Assembly (NCBI GenBank): GCA_011364985.1
Contig: RDOC01000001.1
Location: forward strand, 155,124 to 219,123
Source: Candidatus Thorarchaeota archaeon
Lineage (GTDB): Archaea > Asgardarchaeota > Thorarchaeia > Thorarchaeales > Thorarchaeaceae
Length of the DNA stretch: 64,000 bases
Direction: 5' to 3'
In this document: positions 10,325-21,500 of the stretch, in pieces
Position numbering within the stretch: the first letter of the stretch is position 1
Layout: the number at the start of each line of letters is the position of its first letter
Notes under the pieces: generated by a model
Seen by the model: only the letters and a program-made list of their open reading frames with translations
Databases searched by the model: none
Told to the model about the DNA's origin: nothing
Program-made: the position numbers and the translations under genes

Positions 10325-11512
10325 ATGGCGGAAGTCCTCACGAAACCGTCTCGTAGAATTAGGAATATGGTTGCAAAGGAACTCAGATTAATAGCTAAAG
10401 ACAAGGTTGCTCTGTTCTTGATCTTTCTGCTTCCAGCCGCGCTGATTGGAATGCTCTGGTGGGTTACGGATATGAGCGACATGGGAGATATTCAGTTAGG
10501 CGATGATGACGGCGGCACAGACATTGGCACAAGCACAAACATAACCGAAGCTGAGGACACAGGTATCAGCATTGGGCTATTAGACTTCGACACAACACGC
10601 GTCTATGAAGGAGAGGACCTCTCTACAAACTTCACAAACTACTTGGAGATGTTCGTTGACGATTTAATAATGTACAACGACACGGCAGATGCTTTTCGAG
10701 ACTTGTATGAGGGCGAAATCCTTGGATATGTAATAATCCCTGATGGATTCGAGGCCAACCTGACTGAGAACATACCAACATATGTTGAAATTCATGTAGA
10801 TGCCACAGCACTATTGGATCAAGCTTCTGTTCAAGGTGTAATTCAGGGGGCTATAATAAGCTTCAGGGCATCAAAACTGTGGATTAGATCTGAAGTGTTT
10901 CCTTCGATGATAATCGAATTCCAGCCAGAAGGAAGCTACCTTGCTGCAGTCTTTGGAGCATTCATTGTCATAATATCCTCATACCTAGGAATTGCTATGA
11001 CTTCTGCCCAATCCATTGTAGGTGACATTCCTCTTCGTAGAATGTTACTCACCCCGACAAACAGGCTAGAAGTGATTACTTCTAAGGCCATCGCCTATGT
11101 GATTATTGGTTTCTTCCAATCGCTTCTTCTCATTTCCCTCTGGATTATTGCTTTCGATTTGGAGATGAACACTGGTTTTGGGAGTCTGGTTATCATTATG
11201 AGCCTAACAGCTTTGACAGGATCATCTACAGGGATAATCATCTCTGCAGCTGCAGGAACAAGATTGCAGGCCAATCAGATCTTTCTCTTTGTCATGTTTG
11301 GCTCTGTTATAATGTCAGGATTCTTTATCGACGTGGGTTGGCTCAATGAAGTACTCCCCCTGAATCTGGGAATGAGCGTCCTGATTGATACAGCATTCAA
11401 AGGATTATCATTACTTGATATCATAGATGCCATTCTTAGACTTCTTGCAATTTCATTAGGGATGATACTAGCTGCATCATTCATTTTCTCTAGAAAGCCA
11501 ACTCTTGACTAG
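10325..11512 (+). CDS. ABC-2 type transporter permease
   Basis: N-terminal MVAKELRLIAKDKVALFLIFLLPAALIGML, large extracytoplasmic loop, then AQSIVGDIPLRRMLLTPTNRLEVITSKAIAYVIIGFFQSLLLI and several TM segments. Start placed at MAEVLTKPSRR; the ORF is open to 10292. Confidence 0.85.
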   Translation: MAEVLTKPSRRIRNMVAKELRLIAKDKVALFLIFLLPAALIGMLWWVTDMSDMGDIQLGDDDGGTDIGTSTNITEAEDTGISIGLLDFDTTRVYEGEDLSTNFTNYLEMFVDDLIMYNDTADAFRDLYEGEILGYVIIPDGFEANLTENIPTYVEIHVDATALLDQASVQGVIQGAIISFRASKLWIRSEVFPSMIIEFQPEGSYLAAVFGAFIVIISSYLGIAMTSAQSIVGDIPLRRMLLTPTNRLEVITSKAIAYVIIGFFQSLLLISLWIIAFDLEMNTGFGSLVIIMSLTALTGSSTGIIISAAAGTRLQANQIFLFVMFGSVIMSGFFIDVGWLNEVLPLNLGMSVLIDTAFKGLSLLDIIDAILRLLAISLGMILAASFIFSRKPTLD

Positions 11513-13216
11513 GTGATGGACATGATAAAACAAGATCGTGACGAAGCATCAGAAATCGAAGCAAAACCAACCTTTGTAGAAGAAGCCTACTTCTCTGGGG
11601 GAAGACTGAACGAAGCCATTGATTGGTGTCTTGCTCGTCACGACCGAGAAATTCACTGTATAGTGGAAGGAGTACTCAACAGTACAAGCAGGGAAGTACG
11701 TTTCAGCGGAAGGCTTCTGAAGATAAAGAAGAGTGTCTTGACACGGAGATTTGCCGCCCTTGTTGAAGAGGATTTGAGAAAGAGGAAGAGAGGAGATCTT
11801 GATGCAATTCTCACAGTGGGCGGAGAAGGGGCAACTCAAGAGGATGTTGCAGCCACCCAAATAACACTTCGTAATTACTTGAAAAGAAACCTCGCAGAAG
11901 ACTTGTATTATGATGGACGTGACCTTCAGCAGGCAGTGAAGGACCTTGAAAAGATGAAGAGCACACAGAGCCTCTGTACTGTGTGGGGTAATAGAGCCTC
12001 TGATAGGCTTCCGATTATGATAAGCGGAATGGTTGTAGGATTTGCCATTGAAGCAATGCAGCCTGCTCGCGGCACGATTCTACCTGAAGGGTTTCTTGAA
12101 GTCAGGGTTGAGCCAGAGGGCTCTGTGGGAGATCCGAAGATATACTTGGTCGCTCAACCACAGCTATTCATTGGTCCAGGGTATAATCCCAATCTTACAA
12201 TTATAGCCAGCAAGGTTTACATCCAGCCTTATGCCTGGAAAGAAGCGCCAGCCTATCGAGATGTCGTTGAAGCTAGGAACCTCACGGTCTCTCTAAAGAC
12301 CGGCAAGAACCTAGTAGAGAATGTATCATTTGCATTAGAAGAGGGAGAGATGCTTGCAATAATCGGTGAGTCGGGAGCTGGCAAGTCAACAACTGTGAAG
12401 GCACTAATTGGGGATATACCTAGTACAGGAGTCGCCAGAATCGCAGGAGTCGATTCCCGACAAACAACAAAGGTAAGGCACTTCTTTGGATATTGCCCAC
12501 AAGACCTATCCTACATGTACGAGACCTTCACACCATTGGAGAATATCATTGCGTTTGGGAAACAATACGATATACCGGAGTGGCAATTGATTCAGAGAGG
12601 GAAATCGCTGCTTAGGGACTTTGGGATTCTGGAAAAAGGAAACAATGCTACAAGAGAATTGAGTGGAGGACAGCAACGACGCGTATCCATAGCTGTGGCC
12701 TTGGCCCACATGCCAAAGGTACTGTTGATGGACGAGCCGACTTCCGGACTCGACCCAGACAACAGAAATGAGCTATGGAACTATCTAGCCTATATCAATC
12801 AGGAATATGGAACCTCAATCATTGTAATCACTCACTACCCGATAGAGGCAGAATTCTGCGATAAGGTTGCGGTCTTTATTCGTGGAAAATCACTTGTTGC
12901 CTTTGGCAGCCCACAAAGACTCAAGGAGTCCCTCCCAAATAGAGGCTTTTCTGTTGGAGTCGTGCTTGAAGAGGTGGATCCGCGAGCAAGGACGATCCTT
13001 GAGGAAGTGGAAGGAGTCCGCTTTGTGCTTCAGCGAGGAGAGCTACTCAAGGTATTCACAGATGAGCCCCTTGAGAAAGTGGCTCAGAAATGTGTCTCCG
13101 CACTCGATACCAGAAAGATTGCGGTTAAGATTGTGAAGACAAAATCCGTGGCCGATATGGTGGACTATTACATAGCAATCACTAGGGGCCTAGTAACAGG
13201 AACAATCGAGAAGTGA
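11513..13216 (+). CDS. ABC transporter ATP-binding protein with ~245-aa N-terminal extension
   Basis: Walker A GESGAGKSTT, signature LSGGQQRR, Walker B VLLMDEPTSGLD, switch His VITHY. The first ~245 aa have no Walker motifs. Confidence 0.9.
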   Translation: MMDMIKQDRDEASEIEAKPTFVEEAYFSGGRLNEAIDWCLARHDREIHCIVEGVLNSTSREVRFSGRLLKIKKSVLTRRFAALVEEDLRKRKRGDLDAILTVGGEGATQEDVAATQITLRNYLKRNLAEDLYYDGRDLQQAVKDLEKMKSTQSLCTVWGNRASDRLPIMISGMVVGFAIEAMQPARGTILPEGFLEVRVEPEGSVGDPKIYLVAQPQLFIGPGYNPNLTIIASKVYIQPYAWKEAPAYRDVVEARNLTVSLKTGKNLVENVSFALEEGEMLAIIGESGAGKSTTVKALIGDIPSTGVARIAGVDSRQTTKVRHFFGYCPQDLSYMYETFTPLENIIAFGKQYDIPEWQLIQRGKSLLRDFGILEKGNNATRELSGGQQRRVSIAVALAHMPKVLLMDEPTSGLDPDNRNELWNYLAYINQEYGTSIIVITHYPIEAEFCDKVAVFIRGKSLVAFGSPQRLKESLPNRGFSVGVVLEEVDPRARTILEEVEGVRFVLQRGELLKVFTDEPLEKVAQKCVSALDTRKIAVKIVKTKSVADMVDYYIAITRGLVTGTIEK

Positions 13217-13223
13217 TGAAGAA

Positions 13224-16200
13224 GTGGCTCTGACGAACTTGCTAAGACGAACAGCGACTGGTTTCGCAGTTTTGGTTCTAGTGATGGTCGTTTCAGTTAG
13301 CCCTATGATTGCTACGATGTCTGTACTACCGGAGATGACTGAAGAATCACCGGTAGTCAGAATAGATGACGCCCTCTTAGATGATATGAACTCGAGCAAT
13401 GAAACTGATATTCTTCTCACGTATAGTGATGCTGTTACCGAATACAAAGCGAAAACATCAATTGAGATGATAGACAGCTCAGCCAGAATCATTGAGACAT
13501 TCACTGACCTGAATATGCTTCGGGTGAAGCTCATAGGAAGCTCGATTGGGAAACTGGTCGAACTGAATTTCATCACGAATATATGGTCAAATGAGTTGTG
13601 TGAGGTGTCATCAGGCACCAATGCCTTGAGTCCAAGCGTTGCATCAAATCAGTACCAACCTGCTATCGACCTTATAGGTGGTCGGGGTCTCTGGGAGGAA
13701 GGATTCAATGGAACAGGTGTTGTCATTGCGGTTCTTGACACAGGTGTAGATAGCACCCATGCAGACCTTGACGACTTTGATGATAATGCCAGCACTTCTG
13801 ACACGAAAGTTGCAGCTTCGGCATCCTTCTCCGAAGGCGATACACTGCCCATCGATATAATAGGCCATGGGACTTACGCGGCATCAATTGCTGCAGGCAC
13901 TGGGAATAGCTCGGAAGGCTTGTATGCCGGGATAGCTCCAGGAGCTACTATTCTTTCAGCCAAGGTAACACTGGGAGGCCTATACGCATCACCTAGCTGG
14001 ATTGTATCAGGAATCGAATGGGCTGCAAGTAGAGGCGCAGACATCATCCTCCTGCCCTTCAACACCTTTGGTGCGCCAGGAGATGCTGTTTCTGTCGCAG
14101 TACGCGAAGCAGCAGAGAAGGGAATCTTCGTTGTTGCGGCGGCCGGTGACGATGGACCAGATTACCTCACAATCATGTCACCAGGGGGTTCTGCTGCAAC
14201 ATTTACAGTTGGGGCGTATGATACCGAGAAGCAAGAGATTCCTGATTTCTCGGGAAGAGGACCATCTCTTGACCTCCTAACAAAACCGGACATTGTGGCA
14301 CCAGGCGTAGGTGTTGTTGGAGCAAAGATGGGATCTGCGCTCGAAAGCCTTGGTTTCGGATCCTTTGACCTTGGCACCATTGGAAGCCTCTCGGGGCTTC
14401 TCGGTGGCGATAGCACCGGAGAAGACCTTGATGAGTACTACATGGTTGACGATACAACAACTGCATCTGCATCAATCGTAGCAGGAGCTGCTGCAATTCT
14501 CATGCAGGCATTCGATAGGGTAACACCCATTGCCCTTGGCAATGTCCTAAGAGACACTGCAACTCTAATTCCCTACGGAGCAAATGATGGAGGTGCTGGA
14601 CTTCTCAATCTGCAAGCAGCATTTAGCTATCTTCGAACCAAGCAAGAGCCCATAAACCCCCAAAACAGAACAACGGGAACATCACAACTTGCTCTTGGTA
14701 TCGTGACAACTGCAGGAACTGATTCCTCAACCATTCTACTAATGAGCAGCTACGGTACTACTGTGGCAGCAGTTGATACACGAACTAGTCAAGACACCAG
14801 CATTCACATTCTCATGGGGATGTTTGCCCTCAGCTGGGAAAACAGAAGCCCCACTAACCTCATGGAATTTGAAGTGAAAAGTGAACTTCACTACACTAGA
14901 CTAGACTCAGGAGATCTTGGTTACAACAGAATGGTTGGAGTTCTTGCGTATGATGAGATTTATGTGGTTCTGCTTGTGGAATCATATAATCTTACAACAT
15001 ATTCTTCTTTGCCACTTGACGGATTAAAGGTAACACCGTATATTCTTAATCTGGGTCCTAATCCTATTGATAATGTCAGTCTATTCCTGTCCTATTCTCT
15101 TGATCTCTTTAGTGACGGAGAGGATGACCATGGAAAATACTCGTTGGGCATGCAGGAGTTGTTTGTCTATGGCCAATCAGAAGACTTGGATAGCTTCTAC
15201 TTCGGTCTGAATTCCAGCATCCCATTATCCGCCTTTGAGATTGGCAATTCTTCCGAGGTATCATCTCATATTTCAGATGACGGCTTGACCGGCTCAACCA
15301 CATTCGACGGTTCGGTGGGTCTAGGGATGAAATGGCATTTTGGAGAACTCCCTGTGAAGAAACCAGCTAACGTTTCAATTGCTATGGGCTTCGGAGAGAA
15401 TCGAACAGTCCTTGATGCGTCAATCCTAGCACAATGGGAAGCAGAGCCTCCATCTACGGTTACTGATGAAGGAGACCTCATTATTGTCGAGGCAGACATT
15501 CCACGAGTTGCCGAGATAGGGGAGCATTATAAAACAAGGGCAGTCATGATCAACGTGGGTGGAAATGCCTCACAAGCGACCGGCGCATTCTTGGTGGCAA
15601 AGGAAGAGGACAACGGACTATCGATGTTCAGCAGAGTGTTCTTGTTTGATGAAGTAAAACCATTCCATGCAGAGATACTAACAACAACTTGGAGCCCTGA
15701 GAAGATGGGCATAAACACTGCTGCATGGATTGCTGCACCAGATTTCGCTATTGTAACACAACTATTCTTGGGAACAGCGAATATCGTTGACCTGATCAAT
15801 CTCTTGGACAACTTTCTCTTGCGAGATGTTTTTGTCATTGACCCAATCTCCTCAACATCAGTGTTCCCTAAACAGCTGCCATTTGCACCCTTTGATATCG
15901 TATTTCCCGCTGATTTTGGTTTATACACATTCGTAGTCGCCACAACAGAAAGCCTTGGAAACCTCACTGTACAGAAGTATGGCAATGCAAGCGATTGGGG
16001 TAATGCCACACTACCAAGTACAGAAACAGTGGAGGGTTATTACAACTTCTCACTCTTTCTTCTAGCATCCCCGATAACCATTGATGGATACCATCGATGT
16101 GACTATGTAATCGATACGGACACAGGCTGGACCTACAATATTACGTTGGAAACAAGCCTTAGATATCCTAGAGCAATGATGCTGGTTGACACCTCTCACG

Positions 16201-17594
16201 GGGGAGGATTGAGTTTCTTTGGAGGCTTTGGGGATGTGGGAGGTATGGGAGATATTGGCGGAAGCATGGAATTCCCGCTTGCACAGGATGATAGCGGAGG
16301 CATTTCACTTGATTCAGGATTCGACCTCAGCAGCCTTGGAGACCTAGGTGATCTTACCGGTCTATTGGATGCATTTCGTCTCACAACATTCTCAGGACTA
16401 TCAAGCATGAAGAAAGCGATGGCCAACAGAGGTCTTGATTTGGTTGAAACGCCAGGAATTGAGCTTGATGAAGACCTTCTAAGCCAGTTCTCGGCAGTCT
16501 TTGTCTTCAGTCCAACGGAAGAATTCAACAGCACAGACGTTGACATGCTCAGGAAATATACAAGAGATGGTGGCAAGCTAATAGTCCTTGGAGATGAGGA
16601 TGGTACAGCCAATCTAACTGGCATTAACAATTTGATTTCGCCTTTTGGATACTCGATGCAAGGCGCTCATCGGCAAGAGAACACCACAGACATCATAAGT
16701 GGAACGCTGCTTGGGAGTAGTCTAGACTCAATCTGGCTTGGTGGTGGAACCTACATTCTGGGTAATCAGTCGTTATCCACCGCTTTCGTCAATGGAAAAC
16801 CTGTTGTCCTCCTTGACGATTCAAGACCAGAGTTGGCCCTCTTTGGGTCTTCAAGAATATTCATGAACAAGAATCTTGCAAAATGCAACAATTCTCTTCT
16901 ATTAGATAATCTAATCACATACCTATTGAGAAACACGCTGACGGGAGAGGCATCACTGGCTGAAGACACCCACTTATACGAGGCGGGAAAGAGCGTCTAT
17001 CTGAATCTTGTGATAACAGACATACATGGGCGTCCTGTGAACGATTTGTTCGTGGCAATAGCCTTTGAGCTGCCCAATGATACGCTTGTCTTTTTTATTG
17101 CCGGATTTGTGGAGAACGGACTCTACTCGTCCCAGTTCACTCCGAGCTACTGGAAATCAGCAGGAAGAATCAACGGTATCTTTGTGATAATGGGTGGGGA
17201 GAACTATGCCAATACCTATGCCGGCATAGGATTCGAGCTTTATGAACCAAGTGCCACTACAGGAGTCGAGCCGCCGTTCAGACTCTTGACAATGGCCCAG
17301 ATAGCCATGTTAGCTGCCGGCGGCATCTTTGGCTCTCTAATACTGGGGCTCGTCTACAATAGAAGAGCCAAGCGCAAGAAGATGCGCATCATTGAGATTG
17401 AGCCCGAATTAGTGAGAGAGATTGACAATACGCTAAATGCATTGCTTGCTGCTTTCACGCAGATAGAACAGCTCATCCAACGAGAAGACCTAGACCGAGT
17501 ACAGAAAATAGAATCGTTGAGAGGACTTATGGAAGGGCTCGAAAAGGGACAAAAGGAGTTCAAGAAGGTGAGCGATAGAGTGGGAGGTGTGTGA
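13224..17594 (+). CDS. Subtilisin-like (S8) cell-surface protein, probable pseudoprotease, with C-terminal TM helix and cytosolic coiled-coil tail
   Basis: Signal/TM GFAVLVLVMVVSVSPMIA; VIAVLDTGVDSTHADL (Asp), GHGTYAAS (His), AAAGDDGP at the oxyanion Asn position, DDTTTASASIVAGAAAIL at the GTSMAxPHVAG position; C-terminal AQIAMLAAGGIFGSLILGLVYNRRAKRKK. GTG start. Confidence 0.85.
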   Translation: MALTNLLRRTATGFAVLVLVMVVSVSPMIATMSVLPEMTEESPVVRIDDALLDDMNSSNETDILLTYSDAVTEYKAKTSIEMIDSSARIIETFTDLNMLRVKLIGSSIGKLVELNFITNIWSNELCEVSSGTNALSPSVASNQYQPAIDLIGGRGLWEEGFNGTGVVIAVLDTGVDSTHADLDDFDDNASTSDTKVAASASFSEGDTLPIDIIGHGTYAASIAAGTGNSSEGLYAGIAPGATILSAKVTLGGLYASPSWIVSGIEWAASRGADIILLPFNTFGAPGDAVSVAVREAAEKGIFVVAAAGDDGPDYLTIMSPGGSAATFTVGAYDTEKQEIPDFSGRGPSLDLLTKPDIVAPGVGVVGAKMGSALESLGFGSFDLGTIGSLSGLLGGDSTGEDLDEYYMVDDTTTASASIVAGAAAILMQAFDRVTPIALGNVLRDTATLIPYGANDGGAGLLNLQAAFSYLRTKQEPINPQNRTTGTSQLALGIVTTAGTDSSTILLMSSYGTTVAAVDTRTSQDTSIHILMGMFALSWENRSPTNLMEFEVKSELHYTRLDSGDLGYNRMVGVLAYDEIYVVLLVESYNLTTYSSLPLDGLKVTPYILNLGPNPIDNVSLFLSYSLDLFSDGEDDHGKYSLGMQELFVYGQSEDLDSFYFGLNSSIPLSAFEIGNSSEVSSHISDDGLTGSTTFDGSVGLGMKWHFGELPVKKPANVSIAMGFGENRTVLDASILAQWEAEPPSTVTDEGDLIIVEADIPRVAEIGEHYKTRAVMINVGGNASQATGAFLVAKEEDNGLSMFSRVFLFDEVKPFHAEILTTTWSPEKMGINTAAWIAAPDFAIVTQLFLGTANIVDLINLLDNFLLRDVFVIDPISSTSVFPKQLPFAPFDIVFPADFGLYTFVVATTESLGNLTVQKYGNASDWGNATLPSTETVEGYYNFSLFLLASPITIDGYHRCDYVIDTDTGWTYNITLETSLRYPRAMMLVDTSHGGGLSFFGGFGDVGGMGDIGGSMEFPLAQDDSGGISLDSGFDLSSLGDLGDLTGLLDAFRLTTFSGLSSMKKAMANRGLDLVETPGIELDEDLLSQFSAVFVFSPTEEFNSTDVDMLRKYTRDGGKLIVLGDEDGTANLTGINNLISPFGYSMQGAHRQENTTDIISGTLLGSSLDSIWLGGGTYILGNQSLSTAFVNGKPVVLLDDSRPELALFGSSRIFMNKNLAKCNNSLLLDNLITYLLRNTLTGEASLAEDTHLYEAGKSVYLNLVITDIHGRPVNDLFVAIAFELPNDTLVFFIAGFVENGLYSSQFTPSYWKSAGRINGIFVIMGGENYANTYAGIGFELYEPSATTGVEPPFRLLTMAQIAMLAAGGIFGSLILGLVYNRRAKRKKMRIIEIEPELVREIDNTLNALLAAFTQIEQLIQREDLDRVQKIESLRGLMEGLEKGQKEFKKVSDRVGGV

Positions 17595-17595
17595 G

Positions 17596-18585
17596 ATGTC
17601 TGATGCTGAGAAGACTCAAGCACTCGAGATTGACATCAAGGACCTCAAGGTTGCCTTTGGTGATTTTTACGCACTTAATGGGGTTTCGTTTTTCGCTTAC
17701 AAGAAGGAGTTCCTCGGAATCATTGGGGCCTCTGGAGCAGGGAAGACCACTGTTCTCCGTGTTCTTACAGGACAGGTCGGACCAACCTCTGGTCAAGCCT
17801 TTGTTGGCGGCTTTGATGTGACTAAGAAGAGCGACCTAATCAGCCTTCTAGTTGGCTACGTTCCTCAACTAGAGCATCTCAGTCTGTACTATGACTTTAC
17901 CGCCCTTCAAAATGCCGAGTTCTTTGGTAGGTGTTTTGGCCTGAGGCCTAAGGAGATAGAGAAGCGTGCTCGAAACATCCTGACAATTCTTGGTTTCGAT
18001 GAAGAACTCATGACAAAGGCGGTAAAGAGACTCTCAGGTGGAGAGAGGAAGCGTGTTTCCATTTGTCTTGGCATGATTCATGATCCCCCAGTGCTGTTGC
18101 TCGACGAACCTACAACCGGCCTCGATGCACACCTCAGACACGAGACTCTGAACTACCTGAAAGAACTGAACTACGAACTGGGAACAACGATGGTCATCAT
18201 CTCCCATGACCTTGAGATTGTTGACTATTGTACACGAGTATGCCTGCTGGAAGACGGGCTCATTAGCCAATTTGGCACTCCAGAGGAGTTGATCTCCACG
18301 CTGCCCGGAAAAGGCGAGAGTTTGAGGATTGTTCTTCCAAAGATAACGACTGGAATCATGAACCAAGTGATGTCACTTCCTGGCGTCGAATATGTGGCTG
18401 CAGCCGGTAGAAACGCAGTCAAGCTTTTCATTGATGATCCGGATAAGCAGATTCTTCCAATTATCAAAATGCTCAACCAGAGAGGTATACCCTTTGAGGA
18501 GATATCCCTAGTAGAGAGCGATTTCTTCGATTACTTCCAAGTGAAGCCTTGGAAAGACAATGGTGGAGGAGAGAGTACTCCGTGA
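17596..18585 (+). CDS. ABC transporter ATP-binding protein
   Basis: GASGAGKTT, LSGGERKRVS, VLLLDEPTTGLD, ISHD. SD GGGAGGTG precedes ATG 17596 and overlaps the upstream stop; the ORF is listed from 17587. Confidence 0.9.
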   Translation: MSDAEKTQALEIDIKDLKVAFGDFYALNGVSFFAYKKEFLGIIGASGAGKTTVLRVLTGQVGPTSGQAFVGGFDVTKKSDLISLLVGYVPQLEHLSLYYDFTALQNAEFFGRCFGLRPKEIEKRARNILTILGFDEELMTKAVKRLSGGERKRVSICLGMIHDPPVLLLDEPTTGLDAHLRHETLNYLKELNYELGTTMVIISHDLEIVDYCTRVCLLEDGLISQFGTPEELISTLPGKGESLRIVLPKITTGIMNQVMSLPGVEYVAAAGRNAVKLFIDDPDKQILPIIKMLNQRGIPFEEISLVESDFFDYFQVKPWKDNGGGESTP

Positions 18586-21500
18586 AACGAAACAGAATAC
18601 TCCTAGTATTATTGTGTGCTTGTGTGCTAATCGGACTCCAAGCATTAATTGGAGATCCCACAGGGCAATCTGTTGCCATCATACAGGACAGGTCCAGTGC
18701 AGTAGTCGCGGAGATTGCTCCGTTCGACACCGCGATTGTGTGGTCCAATGACACAGGAGGACAGGTGGCTGGTATTGCCATTGCTAATTTTGATGGCGAT
18801 AACTACGATGAGATGGCGGTGGTCACTCAGGCCGGGGTGTTACAGCTCTATGATCACACTGGGAATCGTCTCTGGAGCAGAGACCTGATGACTCCAGCCA
18901 ATGACATCGCGACCTTGGATAGGAACGCCGACGGAGAAATGGAGATCGTGGTGGGAACTGACGATGGCTTCATGGTGATGACAGCATCCCAGACCGTTCT
19001 TGCCAATATTGCCCTTCCAAATCCAGTACAGGCCGTTGATTCCGGTGACCTTGATCTGGACACCTTTGACGAGGTCTTCATTGGATGCGATGACAACCAT
19101 CTCTACGCCTATGAGGCAAATGGCACCTATATCTGGGAGTTTGCAAGCAATGGGCCCATCACTCAGGTTCTGGCCGCTGATGTTGACCTCGACAGTGGAG
19201 CAGAGGTGCTTGTCGGGTCCTCAGCTGGAAAATTCGCTCTGGTCGAAACCACTGGAGCCGTCACATTCAGTGTAGACAAGGCTTATGCTATCACTGGAGT
19301 GGCTGCAGGAAACCTGCTGAGCGGGGGAAATCTAGAGGTAGCCTTTGGTACCGCTGGGGGCGAAATTGCAGTCTATCGAAGTGCCGGCACTCCAGAATAT
19401 GGCATCTACCATGATGATGCAGTGACCGCCTTGCACATTGGACAGCTTGTTTCTGGAGGCTTTGATGAGATGGCCTTTGGCACTGCAGGAAACGAACTGC
19501 ACGTCTACAATGGCACCGGCTCTATGCAATGGAATAAGACGTTGGCAGGCCAAGTAAACAGCATCCGCTTTGCCAATGTGGGCGGTCTCCCGAACAATCA
19601 GCTCATCTCTGGTACTGGGGCTGGGACCCTCAACGTCTACAATGCCACAGGTTACAGGGTGGTTCAGACTACCCTTGATACTTTCCAAGGAGTCATTGCC
19701 ATCGGTGATATCGACACCAATGGCAACAGCGAGTATGCCGCAGGAACCAACAACGGCATCATTAACGTCTACGGAAGGGATCTTGATGGCGACGACCTTG
19801 CAGATGCGCGAGAAACCCTCATCGACCTCACTAACCCCGCAGAGCCTGACTCGGACTATGACAATTTAGATGATGGTGAAGAGGTTCTTCAGTATGGTAC
19901 AGATCCAAATAGCGACGACTCAGACTCAGATAAGCTGAAGGACTTCTCAGAAGTTCACACCTATGGAACCGATCCCAACGATGCTGATTCTGACGATGAC
20001 CTTCTCACAGACTGGCAAGAGATCTACCTCGGTACCGATCCCAATGACGAAGACTCGGACGGAGATGACTTGACAGACTTTGAAGAGAACAACGTGACTC
20101 TCACGGACCCACTTGATTCTGACACGAACAACAATGATATCAATGACGGGGCTGACGATAATGATGGCGATGGCCTGACAAATCTGCAAGAAGTGCGTCT
20201 TACGCTTACCGATCCCAATGATGTGAACACAGATGGAGATGCGCTCAGCGATTATTATGATGATGAGGACGCAGATAGCCTCGCCAACTGGAAGGAGATT
20301 CAGGTCGGTGCGGACCCGCTTGATCCTGACTCAGATGATGACTTGCTTTTGGACGGTGCAGAGGTCAAGATATGGAAGTCCAGCCCCACGAATCCAGACA
20401 CTGACGGAGACGATTTGACCGACTATGAAGAAGTCATGATTGTTGGCTCGAACCCCACCAAAGCTGATACTGACGAAGACACGCTGTCTGACTACGAAGA
20501 ATACGTGACCTACGGAACCAACGTCACCAATGCCGACTCGGACTATGACGACTTGGAAGATGCAGACGAGATCAATGAGTACTTCACAGACCCTCTCGAT
20601 TGGGACTCGGACGGAGATACTCTGTCGGATGGCGACGAAGTAAATGTATATGGTACTGACCCCAACTCGGTGGACACGGATCTAGACACGCTTTCGGATG
20701 ATTATGAGATTACACAGGGAACGAACCCCAAGAAGGCAGACACCGACGGAGACACGATAAATGACGCGCTTGAATTGCTTACCTATTTCACCAATGCCAC
20801 AAATGTCGACACCGATGGCGACCTGATTCGGGACAACGATGAGATCAAGTATCTGGCATTTGGTTTCGACCCCACGGATTCGACTTCTTGGGGGCAGCCA
20901 GAGAGCGATTATGATTATGATGCTGACGGTGACTTGCTTACTAATGGTCAGGAGATATACCTCACCCGAACGCATCCAGGCCGAATTGACTCAGACCTAG
21001 ATGGTACCAACGACAATCTTGAGGATGCTGACTTGGATGACATCAACAACTACGATGAGATCAACGTGACTGATACAGACCCTCGAAATCCTGATACCGA
21101 TGGGGATGAAGTGAAGGATGGTGATGAGTATCTCATTTTAGGAACTGACCCCAACGATGAGGACACGAATGATAATTCAATCAACGATTATGATGAGGAC
21201 CCCGATGAGGACAACCTCTCCAATGGTGTCGAGCTCTATATCACCGATACTGACCCCTTGGACGCAACAACTCACGGGACAACGCCAGACGACGAATATG
21301 ATGGTGACGGAGATTTCTTGCCAAACTGGTTTGAAGTCTTTAGAACTGGGACTGACCCGCTGTACAATGATACCAATGACAATGGCATCTTTGACTGGGA
21401 GGAGGACCCAGACAATGATGATTTGACCAATCTGCAGGAGTATGAGGTATGGAGAGATTTTGGGTACGAGTGTGATCCCCTCGATGCAGACTCTGACAAT

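Noticed and set aside
460-17000. Short antisense ORFs of 60-145 aa inside long genes (e.g. 460-651 -, 4764-5126 +, 9054-9455 +, 15527-16009 -, 16196-16630 -)
   Set aside because: They lie wholly within well-supported genes on the opposite strand, have no recognisable motifs and no SD context.
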